DNA of 64,000 bases from Pseudomonadota bacterium. Its GTDB lineage: Bacteria; Pseudomonadota; Alphaproteobacteria; Reyranellales; Reyranellaceae. Made by a program: the position numbers and the translations under genes. Under the pieces are notes generated by a model. It was not told where the DNA came from, did not search any database, and saw only the letters and a program-made list of their open reading frames with translations. Numbering within the stretch: position 1 is the first letter of the stretch; each line of letters begins with the position of its first letter. Positions 1-8,722 of the stretch are shown in pieces. The DNA is taken from NCBI GenBank assembly GCA_018242505.1, contig JAFEBU010000026.1:1-64000 (forward strand), given 5' to 3'.

Positions 1-112
1 ACGCCTGTCGTTGGCTACGCCTGTCGTTGGCTACGCCTGTCGTTGGCTACGCCTGTCGTTGGCTACGCCTGTCGTTGGCTACGCCTGTCGTTGGCTACGC
101 CTGTCGTTGGCC
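1..112. repeat. 16-bp tandem repeat, seven copies
   Basis: Seven head-to-tail copies of acgcctgtcgttggct fill positions 1-112. Six are identical and the seventh ends in c instead of t. The array is cut by the window edge, so its true length is unknown. It lies directly downstream of the end of the leftward transporter operon (last stop at 126-128). Because 16 is not a multiple of 3, a reading frame through it repeats only every 48 nt. The ORFs that enter it are artefacts. There are no spacers, so it is not a CRISPR array. Confidence 0.95.
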
Positions 113-125
113 GCGTATCCTGCGT

Positions 126-1127
126 CTACTTCTTCATGCCCTTGTCCCACACCTCGTGGGTCCAGGCGCCGACCGGCTTCTTGGTGATGACCGGATCGGA
201 GCTGCCCTTCAGCAGCACGTCGACGGTGCGCTGGTAGTCGGCCTCCTCGAGATAGCCCAGGCCCTTGGGCTGGTTGGCGACGAGCTTGGCGATCTCGCCC
301 ATCATCTGGGTCTGGTGATGCTCGGTCTGGGCGCCGGTCATGTCGTTCTTGAGCACGATCTTCACCGCCTCGGCCTGGTTCTTGATCGCATAATCCCAGC
401 CTTTCATCGCCGCGCGCACGAAGCGGGCGAGCTTGTCGACCATCGCCGGGTCCTTGAGCTTGGTTTCCAGCGTGTAGAGGCCGTCCTCGAGGGTCGCCAC
501 GCCCTCATCCTCGTACTTGAAGACGATGAGGTCGGCGGGCTTCACGCCGGCGTCGATCACCTGCCAGTACTCGTTGTAGGTCATGGTCGAGATGCAGGCC
601 GCCTGCTTCTGCAGCAGCGGATCGACGTTGAAACCCTGCTTCAGGACCTTGATGTCGGCATTGGGACCCGATGTCTTGTACTTGAGCTTGTCCATCCAGG
701 ACAGGAAGGGATATTCGTTGCCGCCGAACCAGACGCCCAGCGTCTTGCCCTTGAAGTCGGCCGGCGTCTTGATGCCCGAGTCCTTGCGGCAGGTGAGTTC
801 CATGCCCGACCGCTTGAACACCTGGGCGATGTTGACGAGCGGGATGCCCTTCTCGCGGGTGGCGAGCGCCGACGGCATCCAGTCGACGACCACGTCGGCG
901 CCGCCGCCCGCGATCACCTGAGGCGGGGCCACGTCGGGGCCGCCGGCCTTGATGGTGACGTCGAGATTCTCGTCCTTGTAGAAGCCCTTGTCCTTGGCCA
1001 CGTAGTAGCCGGCGAACTGCGCCTGGGTGACCCATTTGAGCTGCAGGGTAAGCTTGTCTGCCGCCTGCGCGCTGAGACCGGACAACGCCAGGACGGCGGC
1101 GCCAGCCAGAACGGGAAGTTTCCTCAT
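126..1127 (-). CDS. ABC transporter substrate-binding protein, NMT1/THI5-like
   Basis: A periplasmic solute-binding protein of 333 aa. Residues 1-22 form a Sec signal peptide with a hydrophobic core ending SGLSAQA. The mature N-terminus (LTLQLKWVTQAQFAGYYVAKD) is the hallmark of the NMT1/ThiY-like family, which binds pyrimidine-type ligands such as HMP precursors. ATG at 1127 is chosen because AAGGAG lies about 7 nt upstream; longer reading frames have no ribosome site. It is the last gene of an operon with two permeases, an ATPase and pyrimidine-reducing enzymes. A pyrimidine base or its breakdown product is therefore the likely ligand, which is inference from context. The family is clear, the ligand is not. 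Confidence 0.85.
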   Translation of the reverse strand: MRKLPVLAGAAVLALSGLSAQAADKLTLQLKWVTQAQFAGYYVAKDKGFYKDENLDVTIKAGGPDVAPPQVIAGGGADVVVDWMPSALATREKGIPLVNIAQVFKRSGMELTCRKDSGIKTPADFKGKTLGVWFGGNEYPFLSWMDKLKYKTSGPNADIKVLKQGFNVDPLLQKQAACISTMTYNEYWQVIDAGVKPADLIVFKYEDEGVATLEDGLYTLETKLKDPAMVDKLARFVRAAMKGWDYAIKNQAEAVKIVLKNDMTGAQTEHHQTQMMGEIAKLVANQPKGLGYLEEADYQRTVDVLLKGSSDPVITKKPVGAWTHEVWDKGMKK

Positions 1128-1162
1128 ACGTTGCTCCTTGTTCGTCGTCGTCCGTTGCTCCC

Positions 1163-2098
1163 TCAACTCCGCTCCTGGCGATAGGACGGGTGCCAGAAGG
1201 TGAACCCGCGCTCGATGAGCGCGAGGGTGCCGTAAAAGACGGATCCGGCGAGGGCGGCCACCGCGATCGTCGCCCACACCATGTCGACGTTCATGCGGCC
1301 GATCTCGACGGAGATGCGGAAGCCCATGCCGACCACCGGCGTGCCGAAGAACTCGGCGACGATGCCGCCGATCAGCGCCAGGGTGGAGTTGATCTTGAGC
1401 GCGTTGAACACGAAGGGCAGTGCGCTCGGCAGCCGGAGCTTGGCGAGCGTCTGGCCGTAGTCCGCGGCGTAGGAATGCATCAGGTCGCGCTCGATGCCGC
1501 CGGCCGAGGCGAGACCCGCCAGCGTGTTCACCAGCATGGGGAAGAAGGTCATCACCACGATCACCGCCGCCTTCGATTCCCAGTCGAAACCGAACCACAT
1601 CACCATGATCGGCGCGATGCCGACGACCGGGATCGCGCTCACCAGCGCGCCGAGCGGCAGCAGGCCGCGCTGCAGGAACGGGCTGCGGTCGACGAGGACG
1701 GCGACGATGAAGCCCAGGCCCGAGCCCATCACGAAGCCCGCCAGCACCGATTTCAGGAATGTCTGGCGGAAATCCTGCCATTCGAGGTCGAGGTTGGTCA
1801 CGAGCTGATGGCCGATGCGGGCCGGGCTCGGCAGCAGGATCGGCGGGACCTCCAGGCCCACGGTCAGCACCTGCCAGAGATAAAGCAGCAGCAGGCCGAA
1901 CAGGCCGGGCACGAGGATCGCGCCGATCCAGCGTGGCTTGTCGATGTGCGCAAGCCGCTCCAGCCCGATCCAGGAGGCGATCGTCACGGCGACGACCAGC
2001 GCCCAGAACGCGAGCGTCGGGGCGGTGGTTTCCAGCAGCAGCAGCGAGGCGACGGCGCCGGCCAGCGCGAAGGCGATCGCAGCCGCGCCCGTCTTCAT
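1163..2098 (-). CDS. ABC transporter permease (second of two)
   Basis: An inner-membrane permease of 311 aa in the BPD_transp_1 (SsuC/TauC/ThiX-like) family. An N-terminal pair of hydrophobic segments precedes the conserved core. The EAA-type loop that contacts the ATPase is seen around the segment SYAADYGQTLAKLRLPSALP. The ATG at 2098 overlaps the stop of the upstream permease by 4 nt (ATGA), which supports this start and translational coupling. A longer ORF to 2353 lies wholly inside the neighbouring permease gene and is rejected. It should pair with the other permease as a heterodimer. Confidence 0.85.
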   Translation of the reverse strand: MKTGAAAIAFALAGAVASLLLLETTAPTLAFWALVVAVTIASWIGLERLAHIDKPRWIGAILVPGLFGLLLLYLWQVLTVGLEVPPILLPSPARIGHQLVTNLDLEWQDFRQTFLKSVLAGFVMGSGLGFIVAVLVDRSPFLQRGLLPLGALVSAIPVVGIAPIMVMWFGFDWESKAAVIVVMTFFPMLVNTLAGLASAGGIERDLMHSYAADYGQTLAKLRLPSALPFVFNALKINSTLALIGGIVAEFFGTPVVGMGFRISVEIGRMNVDMVWATIAVAALAGSVFYGTLALIERGFTFWHPSYRQERS

Positions 2099-3018
2099 GG
2101 TCTTGCCCCCATGTGGCGAAGCGTCAGCCGCTCCACCACACCGACGGCTGCGACCAGCGCCATGCCGAGGAGCGCCGCCATGAAGAGCGCCGACCAGATC
2201 TGCACCGTCTGGCCGTAGTAGGAGCCGGTCAGGAGCCGGGCGCCCAATCCCGCCTGCGCGCCTGTCGGCAGTTCGCCCACGATGGCGCCGACCAGGCTGA
2301 TGGCGATCGCCACCTTGAGCGAGGGGAAGAGGAAGGCCATCGAAGCCGGACAACGCAGCTTCCAGAACACCTGGCTCGGCGATGCCGAATAGGTGCGCAT
2401 CAGGTCGAGCTGCAGCGGATCGGGCGAGCGCAGGCCCTTCACCATGCCGATGGTGATGGGAAAGAAGCAGAGATACATGGAGATCACCGCTTTGGGCATC
2501 AGGCCGGTGAGTCCAACATTGCCCAGCACGACGATGATCATGGGCGCGATGGCGAGGATCGGTATGGTCTGCGAGGTGATGATCCAGGGCAGCAGGCTGC
2601 GATCGAGCGTGCGCCAGCTCACGATGCCGACCGCCAGCAGGACGCCGAGCAGCGTGCCGAAGACAAAACCCACCAGGGTCGCGGAACCCGTCACATAGGC
2701 GTGGAAGACGAGGCTGCGCGGCGAGGTGACGTCGCGGGTGAAGACGCTGTCGTAGAACTCGATCGCGACCTGGTGCGGCGCCGGCAGGACCGGTCGGTCG
2801 AGCGACCAGGCGGTGTGCACGAACTCGGCAAGGCCGGCCGGCTTCTCGGCCTGCGCGAGCCGCTGCTCGACCAGGCCGGCATTGAGCCAGATGGCGCCGA
2901 GATACCAGGCGACCACGACGATCGCGAGCACGACGGCAACCGGCAGAGCCGTGCCGTTGTACAGGCGGCCGAAGGCTGACGGCTGGCCGAGCGGGCGGGA
3001 GAGCGCGTCAGTCGTCAT
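2095..3018 (-). CDS. ABC transporter permease (first of two)
   Basis: An inner-membrane permease of 307 aa in the same BPD_transp_1 family as its downstream neighbour. A first membrane segment lies at about residues 25-42, followed by a periplasmic stretch and then the permease core. The EAA-type loop (MRTYSASPSQVFWKLRCPAS) is visible. ATG at 3018 is used; it lies inside the last codons of the ATPase gene (11-nt overlap). The 4-nt overlap with the next permease indicates a single operon: ATPase, permease, permease, binding protein. Confidence 0.85.
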   Translation of the reverse strand: MTTDALSRPLGQPSAFGRLYNGTALPVAVVLAIVVVAWYLGAIWLNAGLVEQRLAQAEKPAGLAEFVHTAWSLDRPVLPAPHQVAIEFYDSVFTRDVTSPRSLVFHAYVTGSATLVGFVFGTLLGVLLAVGIVSWRTLDRSLLPWIITSQTIPILAIAPMIIVVLGNVGLTGLMPKAVISMYLCFFPITIGMVKGLRSPDPLQLDLMRTYSASPSQVFWKLRCPASMAFLFPSLKVAIAISLVGAIVGELPTGAQAGLGARLLTGSYYGQTVQIWSALFMAALLGMALVAAVGVVERLTLRHMGARP

Positions 3019-3829
3019 AGGAATGGCCGGCGCGCAACGCGCGCCGGACGCGATGGGCGATGGCCAGGAATTCCGGCGTCTCGCGGGCATCGAGGGTGCG
3101 CCTGGCCGGCAGGTTGCAGTCGATCACATCGAGGATGCGTCCGGGCCGCGGCGACATCACGACCACACGGCTCGACAGGAACACCGCCTCGGGAATCGAA
3201 TGGGTGACGAAGATCACTGTTTTCTGTGTCCGCTCCCAGAGCCGCAGAAGCTGTTCGTTCAGGTGATCGCGCGTGATCTCGTCGAGTGCGCCGAACGGCT
3301 CGTCCATCAACAGGAGCTTGGGCTCGAAGCTCAGCGCCCGCGCGATCGAGACGCGCTGCTGCATGCCACCGGAGAGCTGCCAGGGAAACTTGTTGGCGAA
3401 GTCCTTCAGCCCGACCATGTCGAGGTAGCGTGCGGCCCGCGCTTCGCGTTCCTCGCGCGGCACACCCATGATCTCGAGCGGCAACATGAGATTGCGCCGC
3501 ACGCTGCGCCACGGATAGAGCGCCGGCGCCTGGAAGACGTAACCATAGGCGCGCGCCAGCCGCGCCTGCTCAGGCGACAGGCCGTTGACCGTGATCTCGC
3601 CGCCGGTCGGCCGCTCGAGGTCGGCCATCACCCGCATCAGCGTGGTCTTGCCGCAACCCGAAGGTCCGATCAGCGAGACGAACTCGCCGGCCTTGATCTG
3701 CAGGTTGACCTTTGACAGTGCCACGACCGGCGCATCCGCTGTCTCGAACGTGAGCGACAGGTCGCGCATGTCGATGGCCACCGGTTGGTTCCCGGGCTGG
3801 GAGGCCGGCTGCGGGGCTTCTGCATTCAT
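3008..3829 (-). CDS. ABC transporter ATP-binding protein
   Basis: A cytoplasmic ATPase of the nitrate/sulfonate/taurine/pyrimidine importer class (SsuB/TauB/ThiZ-like), 273 aa. Walker A (GPSGCGKTT), Q-loop region (YVFQAPALYPW), ABC signature (LSGGMQQR), Walker B (LLLMDEP) and switch His (THSIPEA) are all present and in order. ATG at 3829 is chosen. The frame stays open to a TTG at 3907, and that alternative would add 26 residues of low complexity. Neither start has a strong ribosome site. A very GC-rich inverted repeat (about 3881-3902) sits just upstream. It energises the two permeases encoded downstream. Confidence 0.85.
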   Translation of the reverse strand: MNAEAPQPASQPGNQPVAIDMRDLSLTFETADAPVVALSKVNLQIKAGEFVSLIGPSGCGKTTLMRVMADLERPTGGEITVNGLSPEQARLARAYGYVFQAPALYPWRSVRRNLMLPLEIMGVPREEREARAARYLDMVGLKDFANKFPWQLSGGMQQRVSIARALSFEPKLLLMDEPFGALDEITRDHLNEQLLRLWERTQKTVIFVTHSIPEAVFLSSRVVVMSPRPGRILDVIDCNLPARRTLDARETPEFLAIAHRVRRALRAGHSYDD

Positions 3830-3913
3830 AGGCGTCGCTGCGTGCAGCGTCTGCACGTCAATGGTTTCCCCGAACGGATCGCCGCCGCGCGGCGGCGGCG
3901 CTGTCAAACCGCG

Positions 3914-5167
3914 TCACGGTGCGTTCGCCCGCGCAAGCATCGCCTGCAGGAGGACATTGCAGCCGGCGGCGATGTCGGAGGGCGTCGCATTTTCCACCTC
4001 GTTGTGGGAGATGCCATCCTCGCAGGGCACGAACACCATGGCTGTCGGCGCCACGCGGGCGATGTAGCAAGAGTCGTGCCCGGCGCCGGAAATGATCGGC
4101 ATGTTCTCGTAGCCCAGCGTCTGTGCGCCCGCCTGCACGGCGGCCACGCACTTCTTGTCGAATGCCACCGGCGGTGAGTACCAGATCTGCTCGAGCTGGA
4201 GATGCAGGCCGATCTCGCCCGCGATGCGCTCGGCGGTCGCGCGCAATTCGGCATCCATCTTGGATAGCGTCGCATCGTCGGGATGGCGGAAGTCGACGGT
4301 GAAGAACACCTTGCCCGGGATGGTGTTGCGGGAATTGGGGCTCACCTGCATCAGCCCGACCGTGGCGCAGGCATAGGGCTGGTTGGCAAGCCCGATGCGG
4401 TTCACCTCGTGCACGATTCGCGAGGCGCCGAGCAGGGCATCCTTGCGGCGGCGCATGGGCGTGGGGCCGGCATGGGCTTCCTGGCCGACCACCGTGATCT
4501 CGTACCAGCGTTGACCCTGCGCTCCCTGCACGATGCCGATGGTCTTCTTCTCGGCTTCCAGGATCGGCCCCTGCTCGATATGGGCCTCGAAGAAGGCGCC
4601 GAACTTGCGGCCGCCGACCGGCAGGTCGCCGGCATAGCCAATGCGCTCCAGTTCCTCGCCCATGGTCCTGCCGTCGAGATCCTTGCGTGAAAGGCCGTAT
4701 TCCTCGTCGAACACGCCGGCGAACACACCCGATGCGACCATGGCCGGAGCGAAGCGCGAGCCTTCCTCATTGGTCCAGACCACGACCTCGACCGGCGCTG
4801 CGGTCTCGTAGTTGAGATCGTTCAGCGTGCGGATCACTTCGAGGCCGGCCAGTACGCCATAGACGCCGTCGAACTTGCCGCCCGTCGGCTGGCTGTCGAG
4901 ATGGCTGCCGGTGCCGACCGGCGGCAGCGAATTATCGCGTCCCGGCCGACGGGCAAAGATGTTGCCCATGCGATCGACCGAGATCGTGCAGCCCGCTTCC
5001 TTGCACCAACGGACGAAGAGATCGCGGCCCTGGCGATCGAGATCGGTGAGGGCCAGCCGGCAGACGCCGCCTTTGTCGGTGGCGCCGATCTTCGCCATCT
5101 CCATCAGGCTCTGCCACAGGCGTTCGCCGTTGATGCGAAGATTCTTGCCGGTTGTCGTATCGGTCAT
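3914..5167 (-). CDS. Zn-dependent N-carbamoyl-amino-acid hydrolase (beta-ureidopropionase type, M20 family)
   Basis: An amidohydrolase of 417 aa in the HyuC/AllC/PydC group of peptidase family M20. It removes the carbamoyl group from an N-carbamoyl amino acid. In reductive pyrimidine breakdown this is the last step, giving beta-alanine or beta-aminoisobutyrate plus CO2 and ammonia. The metal-binding signature is clear: GSHLDSQPTGGKFDG, then WTNEEG, then FEAHIEQGP, and a late GAGHDS. ATG at 5167 starts MTDTTTG; the ORF can be stretched to a TTG at 5188. It follows preA with a gap of about 20 nt. The exact carbamoyl substrate is inferred from the neighbouring preT-preA. Confidence 0.87.
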   Translation of the reverse strand: MTDTTTGKNLRINGERLWQSLMEMAKIGATDKGGVCRLALTDLDRQGRDLFVRWCKEAGCTISVDRMGNIFARRPGRDNSLPPVGTGSHLDSQPTGGKFDGVYGVLAGLEVIRTLNDLNYETAAPVEVVVWTNEEGSRFAPAMVASGVFAGVFDEEYGLSRKDLDGRTMGEELERIGYAGDLPVGGRKFGAFFEAHIEQGPILEAEKKTIGIVQGAQGQRWYEITVVGQEAHAGPTPMRRRKDALLGASRIVHEVNRIGLANQPYACATVGLMQVSPNSRNTIPGKVFFTVDFRHPDDATLSKMDAELRATAERIAGEIGLHLQLEQIWYSPPVAFDKKCVAAVQAGAQTLGYENMPIISGAGHDSCYIARVAPTAMVFVPCEDGISHNEVENATPSDIAAGCNVLLQAMLARANAP

Positions 5168-5188
5168 CGGATCCCTCGAATGTTTCAA

Positions 5189-6466
5189 TTACTCGGCAGC
5201 TTGCCGCAGCGGGTTATTGGGGTGCTCGAGCCAGGTCAGGGGCTTCCGGCCGGTTGGCACTTCCACCATGCTGATGCAGCCTGTCACCGGGCAGGCGTAC
5301 ATGCAAAGGTTGCAGCCGACGCACTCCCTGTCGATCACCTCGTAGCGTCGTTCGCCGCCAGTCGTGAGGGCGGCAATCGATTGGTGGGAGGTGTCCTCGC
5401 AGGCAATATAGCAGAGGCCGCATTTGATGCAGGCGTCCTGGTCGATCCGGGCGACGATCTTGTAGTTGAGGTCGAGATGCTGCCAGTCCGTGACATTGGG
5501 CAGTGCGCGGCCGACGATGGCATCGAGCTGGCGGTGGCCCTTGGCGTCGAGCCAGTTGCCGAGGCCGTCCACCATGTCGTCGACGATCTTGAAGCCGTAA
5601 TGCATGGCGGCGGTGCAGACCTGCACCGTGCCGGCGCCCAGCGCATGGAACTCCGTGGCGTCTCGCCAGGTGGCGATGCCGCCGATGCCGGAGATCGGCA
5701 GGCCGGCACATTCGGGATCGCGGCCGATCTCCGAGATCATATGCAACGCGATCGGCTTCACCGCCGGCCCGCAATAGCCGCCATGCGTGCCTTTGCCTGC
5801 GACCACTGGATAGGGCGCCATGCGGTCGAGGTCGACGCCGATGATGGAATTCACGGTGTTGATCAGCGACACGCCATCGGCGCCGCCGCGTTTGGCCGCG
5901 CGGGCCGAACCCAGGATGTTGGTGACATTGGGCGTCAGCTTCACCAGCACCGGCATGCGCGTGTTCTGCTTGCACCAGCGTGTGACCATCTCGACATATT
6001 CGGGCACCTGGCCGACCGCAGCACCCATGCCGCGCTCCGACATGCCGTGCGGGCACCCGAAATTGAGCTCGACGCCGTCGGCGTTGGTCTCCTCGACGCG
6101 CTTCAGGATGCGCTTCCAGCTCTCCTCGACGCAGGGCACCATCAGAGACACGACCAGCGCGCGGTCGGGCCAGTCGCGCTTGACCTGCTTGATCTCGTCG
6201 AGATTGACCTGCAACGGCCGGTCGGTGATCAGCTCGATATTGGTGAACCCCACCATGCGCATGCCGCCGACTTCCAGCGCGCCGTAGCGCGAGGCGGTGT
6301 TGACGATCGGCGGCCCGTCCTCGCCCAGCGTCTTCCATACCGCGCCGCCCCAGCCGGCCTTGAAGGCGCGGACGACGTTGTAGGCCTTGTCGGTCGGCGG
6401 TGCGGAGGCGAGCCAAAACGGATTGGGCGACTTGATGCCGGCGAAGGTGGTGCGGAGATCGGCCAT
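5189..6466 (-). CDS. preA: NAD-dependent dihydropyrimidine dehydrogenase subunit PreA
   Basis: The catalytic subunit (425 aa) of the enzyme that reduces uracil and thymine to 5,6-dihydro forms, the first step of the reductive pathway. Residues 1-320 form a dihydroorotate-dehydrogenase-like FMN barrel (LNFGCPHGM, VKLTPNVTNI, GIGGI). The C-terminal 100 residues carry two 4Fe-4S motifs, CIKCGLCYIAC and CVGCNLCMYACP. ATG at 6466 is preceded by GGGGAGGA. It lies 11 nt after preT, with which it forms the PreTA heteromer known from E. coli. Confidence 0.93.
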   Translation of the reverse strand: MADLRTTFAGIKSPNPFWLASAPPTDKAYNVVRAFKAGWGGAVWKTLGEDGPPIVNTASRYGALEVGGMRMVGFTNIELITDRPLQVNLDEIKQVKRDWPDRALVVSLMVPCVEESWKRILKRVEETNADGVELNFGCPHGMSERGMGAAVGQVPEYVEMVTRWCKQNTRMPVLVKLTPNVTNILGSARAAKRGGADGVSLINTVNSIIGVDLDRMAPYPVVAGKGTHGGYCGPAVKPIALHMISEIGRDPECAGLPISGIGGIATWRDATEFHALGAGTVQVCTAAMHYGFKIVDDMVDGLGNWLDAKGHRQLDAIVGRALPNVTDWQHLDLNYKIVARIDQDACIKCGLCYIACEDTSHQSIAALTTGGERRYEVIDRECVGCNLCMYACPVTGCISMVEVPTGRKPLTWLEHPNNPLRQAAE

Positions 6467-6477
6467 GAGGTCCTCCC

Positions 6478-7827
6478 CTAGGCGGAACGCAGGTTCCGGT
6501 CGATGGCCTCGGCGGCAAGCTTGCCGTCCTGCACGGCACTCACCGTCAGGTCGTCTCCCGGCACGCAATCGCCGCCGGCCCAGACGTCGGGCAGCGACGT
6601 CTTGCGGTCGGCATTCACCTCGATGCGATTGCCGGCAAGCTCGATCGGCTCGGCCGCGCCGTTGCCGAGCGGGACGGGCACGAAGGTCTGGCCGATCGCC
6701 TTGAACAGCATGTCCGCAAGCAGCGTGAAGCGGTCGCCGGTCGCCATCAGCCGACCCTGCTCGTCGAGCTGTGTGTACTTGAACTCGACCTCCTTCAGTC
6801 GGCCCCGATGGCCGACGATCCGTGCCGGCCGCGCCCAATGCTTGAGGGTGACGCCATTTGTCTGCGCCAGTTCCTGCTCGTGCCGGGTCGCGCCCATGTG
6901 ATCCGGTCCGCGGCGATAGACGACGGTCACGTCCTCGGCGCCCAGCCGTTTCGACTGGACCGCGATGTCGATCGCCGTGTTGCCGCCGCCGATCACGACC
7001 ACGCGGCGGCCGATCTCGAGCGTGCTCTTGTCGGCAGCCTGACGCAGCCGCTCGATATAGGCGACGGCATCCATCACGCCCGGCATGTCCTCGCCGTCGA
7101 GGGCGAGCGCATTCACGCCGGCGAGGCCCATTCCCAGGAACACGGCATCGAAGTCGCGGCGCAGCCCGGCGAAGGAGACGTCCCGGCCCAGTGCCTTGCC
7201 GAATTCGATCCTGATGCCGCCAATCCCCAGGATGAACGCGACCTCGGCCTGGGCAAAATCGTCGGGCACCTTGTAGGCGGCGATGCCGTATTCGTTCAGC
7301 CCGCCCGCCTTGGGTTTCGCCTCGAAGATCGTGACGTCGTGCCCGCGCAGGGCGAGCCGATGGGCGCAGGCAAGCCCGGCCGGTCCCGCGCCCACCACGG
7401 CAACGCACTTGCCGGTCGAGGATGCGCGCGCAAAAGGCTGCAGCTTGCGCTCGAACAGCCAGTCCGTCGCATAGCGCTGCAGGGCGCCGATCTGGATCGG
7501 CCGCGTCTCCTGCGTCTCTCGTACGCAAGCGGATTCGCAGAGGATCTCCACCGGGCAGACGCGCGCGCAGGCGCCGCCCATGATGTTCTCGCTGAGAATG
7601 GTGACGGCCGCGCCCTTGACGTTGTCGGTCGCGATCTTGCGGATGAAGCCCGGGATGTCGATGCCGGTCGGGCAGGCCTGCTGGCAGGGCGCATCGTAGC
7701 AGAAATAGCAGCGGCTGGCTTCGATCAGCGCGCGTTCGCGATCGAGCGGCACATGGATGTCGGCGAAGTTGCGCGAAAGCTCCTCGGCGCTCAAGCGTCG
7801 ACTGGCAATTCCGCCGGCACCGCCCAT
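6478..7827 (-). CDS. preT: NAD-dependent dihydropyrimidine dehydrogenase subunit PreT
   Basis: The electron-input subunit (449 aa), related to the small subunit of glutamate synthase. The N-terminus has two Fe-S cysteine clusters (CYFCYDAPCQQACPTG and CARVCPVEILCESAC). The FAD site (VVGAGPAGLACAHRLAL) and the NAD(P) site (VVIGGGNTAIDIAV) follow. The C-terminal FAD motif is DVWAGGDCV. ATG at 7827 is selected because GGAGG lies 9 nt upstream; a GTG at 7857 would extend it by 10 residues. It is the first gene of the leftward pyrimidine operon, and its promoter region holds a RutR-type box. Confidence 0.93.
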   Translation of the reverse strand: MGGAGGIASRRLSAEELSRNFADIHVPLDRERALIEASRCYFCYDAPCQQACPTGIDIPGFIRKIATDNVKGAAVTILSENIMGGACARVCPVEILCESACVRETQETRPIQIGALQRYATDWLFERKLQPFARASSTGKCVAVVGAGPAGLACAHRLALRGHDVTIFEAKPKAGGLNEYGIAAYKVPDDFAQAEVAFILGIGGIRIEFGKALGRDVSFAGLRRDFDAVFLGMGLAGVNALALDGEDMPGVMDAVAYIERLRQAADKSTLEIGRRVVVIGGGNTAIDIAVQSKRLGAEDVTVVYRRGPDHMGATRHEQELAQTNGVTLKHWARPARIVGHRGRLKEVEFKYTQLDEQGRLMATGDRFTLLADMLFKAIGQTFVPVPLGNGAAEPIELAGNRIEVNADRKTSLPDVWAGGDCVPGDDLTVSAVQDGKLAAEAIDRNLRSA

Positions 7828-7869
7828 CCGCAGCTTCCTCCGCTTCGTTGACGGCACGGTACCGACGAT

Positions 7870-7885
7870 CTGACCAAATGGTCAA
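7870..7885. promoter_or_regulatory. RutR-type operator
   Basis: The 16-mer ctgaccaaatggtcaa matches the published RutR consensus TTGACCAnnTGGTCAA at every fixed base except the first. It lies 42 nt upstream of the preT start and 46 nt upstream of the divergent regulator start, where one regulator could control both genes. By analogy with E. coli, uracil or thymine would release the protein and derepress the operon. Confidence 0.8.
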
Positions 7886-7931
7886 GTTCGTCCTCGTCCG
7901 CGAGCAGACGATCCGCTAGCATCGGGTGGCA

Positions 7932-8648
7932 ATGGCCAGGCAGCGCGACGCCAAGAACACGGCCTCCTCCGGAGGCAAGTCCCCGCGGACATTGACCCGC
8001 AAGAACAATGCCAACGGTCGCGGCCATATCCGCGAGAGCAACGAGCTGCGGCTCTTGCAGGCAGCCGAGACGGTATTTGCCGAGCGTGGCTTCAGCGGCG
8101 CCACCACCGCCGGCATCGCCGCCCGCGCCAAGCTGCCGAAGGCCAACCTGCACTACTATTTCCGGACCAAGGCCGAGCTCTACCGCGCGGTGCTGGCCAA
8201 TGTGCTCGAACTCTGGCTCGACGAGCTCGACCGGTTCACGCCGGATCGCGATCCTTCCGAGGCCATTGCCGAGTACATTGCAGCAAAGCTGAAGTGGTCG
8301 CGCCTGCGGCCGAATGCATCGAAGGTGTTCGCCAACGAGATCCTGCATGGCGCACCGTTCGTTAAACCCTATCTCGAACGCGATCTCAGGCGCCGGGTCG
8401 AGGACAAGGCGGGTGTCGTCCGCGAATGGATCGACCAGGGCAAGATGCGACCGCTCGATCCCAGGCACTTTGTGTTCCAGCTCTGGGCGGTCACCCAGCA
8501 CTATGCCGATTTCGAGGTCCAGGTGCGTGCGGTGCTGGGACGCCGCCGGCTGACCGAGCGCGACTTCGCTGATGCGGCGGCGAATATCACCCGGCTCATT
8601 TTGCAAGGGGCGCTGGCATCGCCGCCTAGCGGTCGTATCCGCAAATAG
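7932..8648 (+). CDS. rutR: TetR-family regulator, RutR-like
   Basis: A DNA-binding regulator of 238 aa. A basic low-complexity leader (about 35 residues) precedes a TetR helix-turn-helix ([20 protein letters not shown], then [15 protein letters not shown]). The C-terminal half has the RutR/YcdC look, including [11 protein letters not shown]. RutR proteins bind uracil or thymine. ATG at 7932 is used; a GTG at 7926 is an equal alternative. It is divergent from preT, with a RutR box between them, so it most probably represses the reductive pyrimidine operon. The symbol rests on domain likeness plus the operator, not on an alignment. Confidence 0.75.
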   Translation: MARQRDAKNTASSGGKSPRTLTRKNNANGRGHIRESNELRLLQAAETVFAERGFSGATTAGIAARAKLPKANLHYYFRTKAELYRAVLANVLELWLDELDRFTPDRDPSEAIAEYIAAKLKWSRLRPNASKVFANEILHGAPFVKPYLERDLRRRVEDKAGVVREWIDQGKMRPLDPRHFVFQLWAVTQHYADFEVQVRAVLGRRRLTERDFADAAANITRLILQGALASPPSGRIRK

Positions 8649-8722
8649 GACGCGTCTTCGGGCACTTGTCCCTCCGGACAAAGGTCTTATATCCGTCAGC
8701 GATTCCAGAGGACGGGAGCACG

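Noticed and set aside
1..112. CRISPR array
   Set aside because: The units are head to tail with no unique spacers and no cas genes are nearby.
27..1184. Long plus-strand frame through the tandem repeat and opposite the binding-protein gene
   Set aside because: It is the antisense shadow of a well-supported minus-strand gene, with no ribosome site and no family features.
5214..6539. 441-aa minus-strand ORF overlapping preA in another frame
   Set aside because: preA has two Fe-S motifs and a strong ribosome site; the other frame is Arg-rich and featureless.
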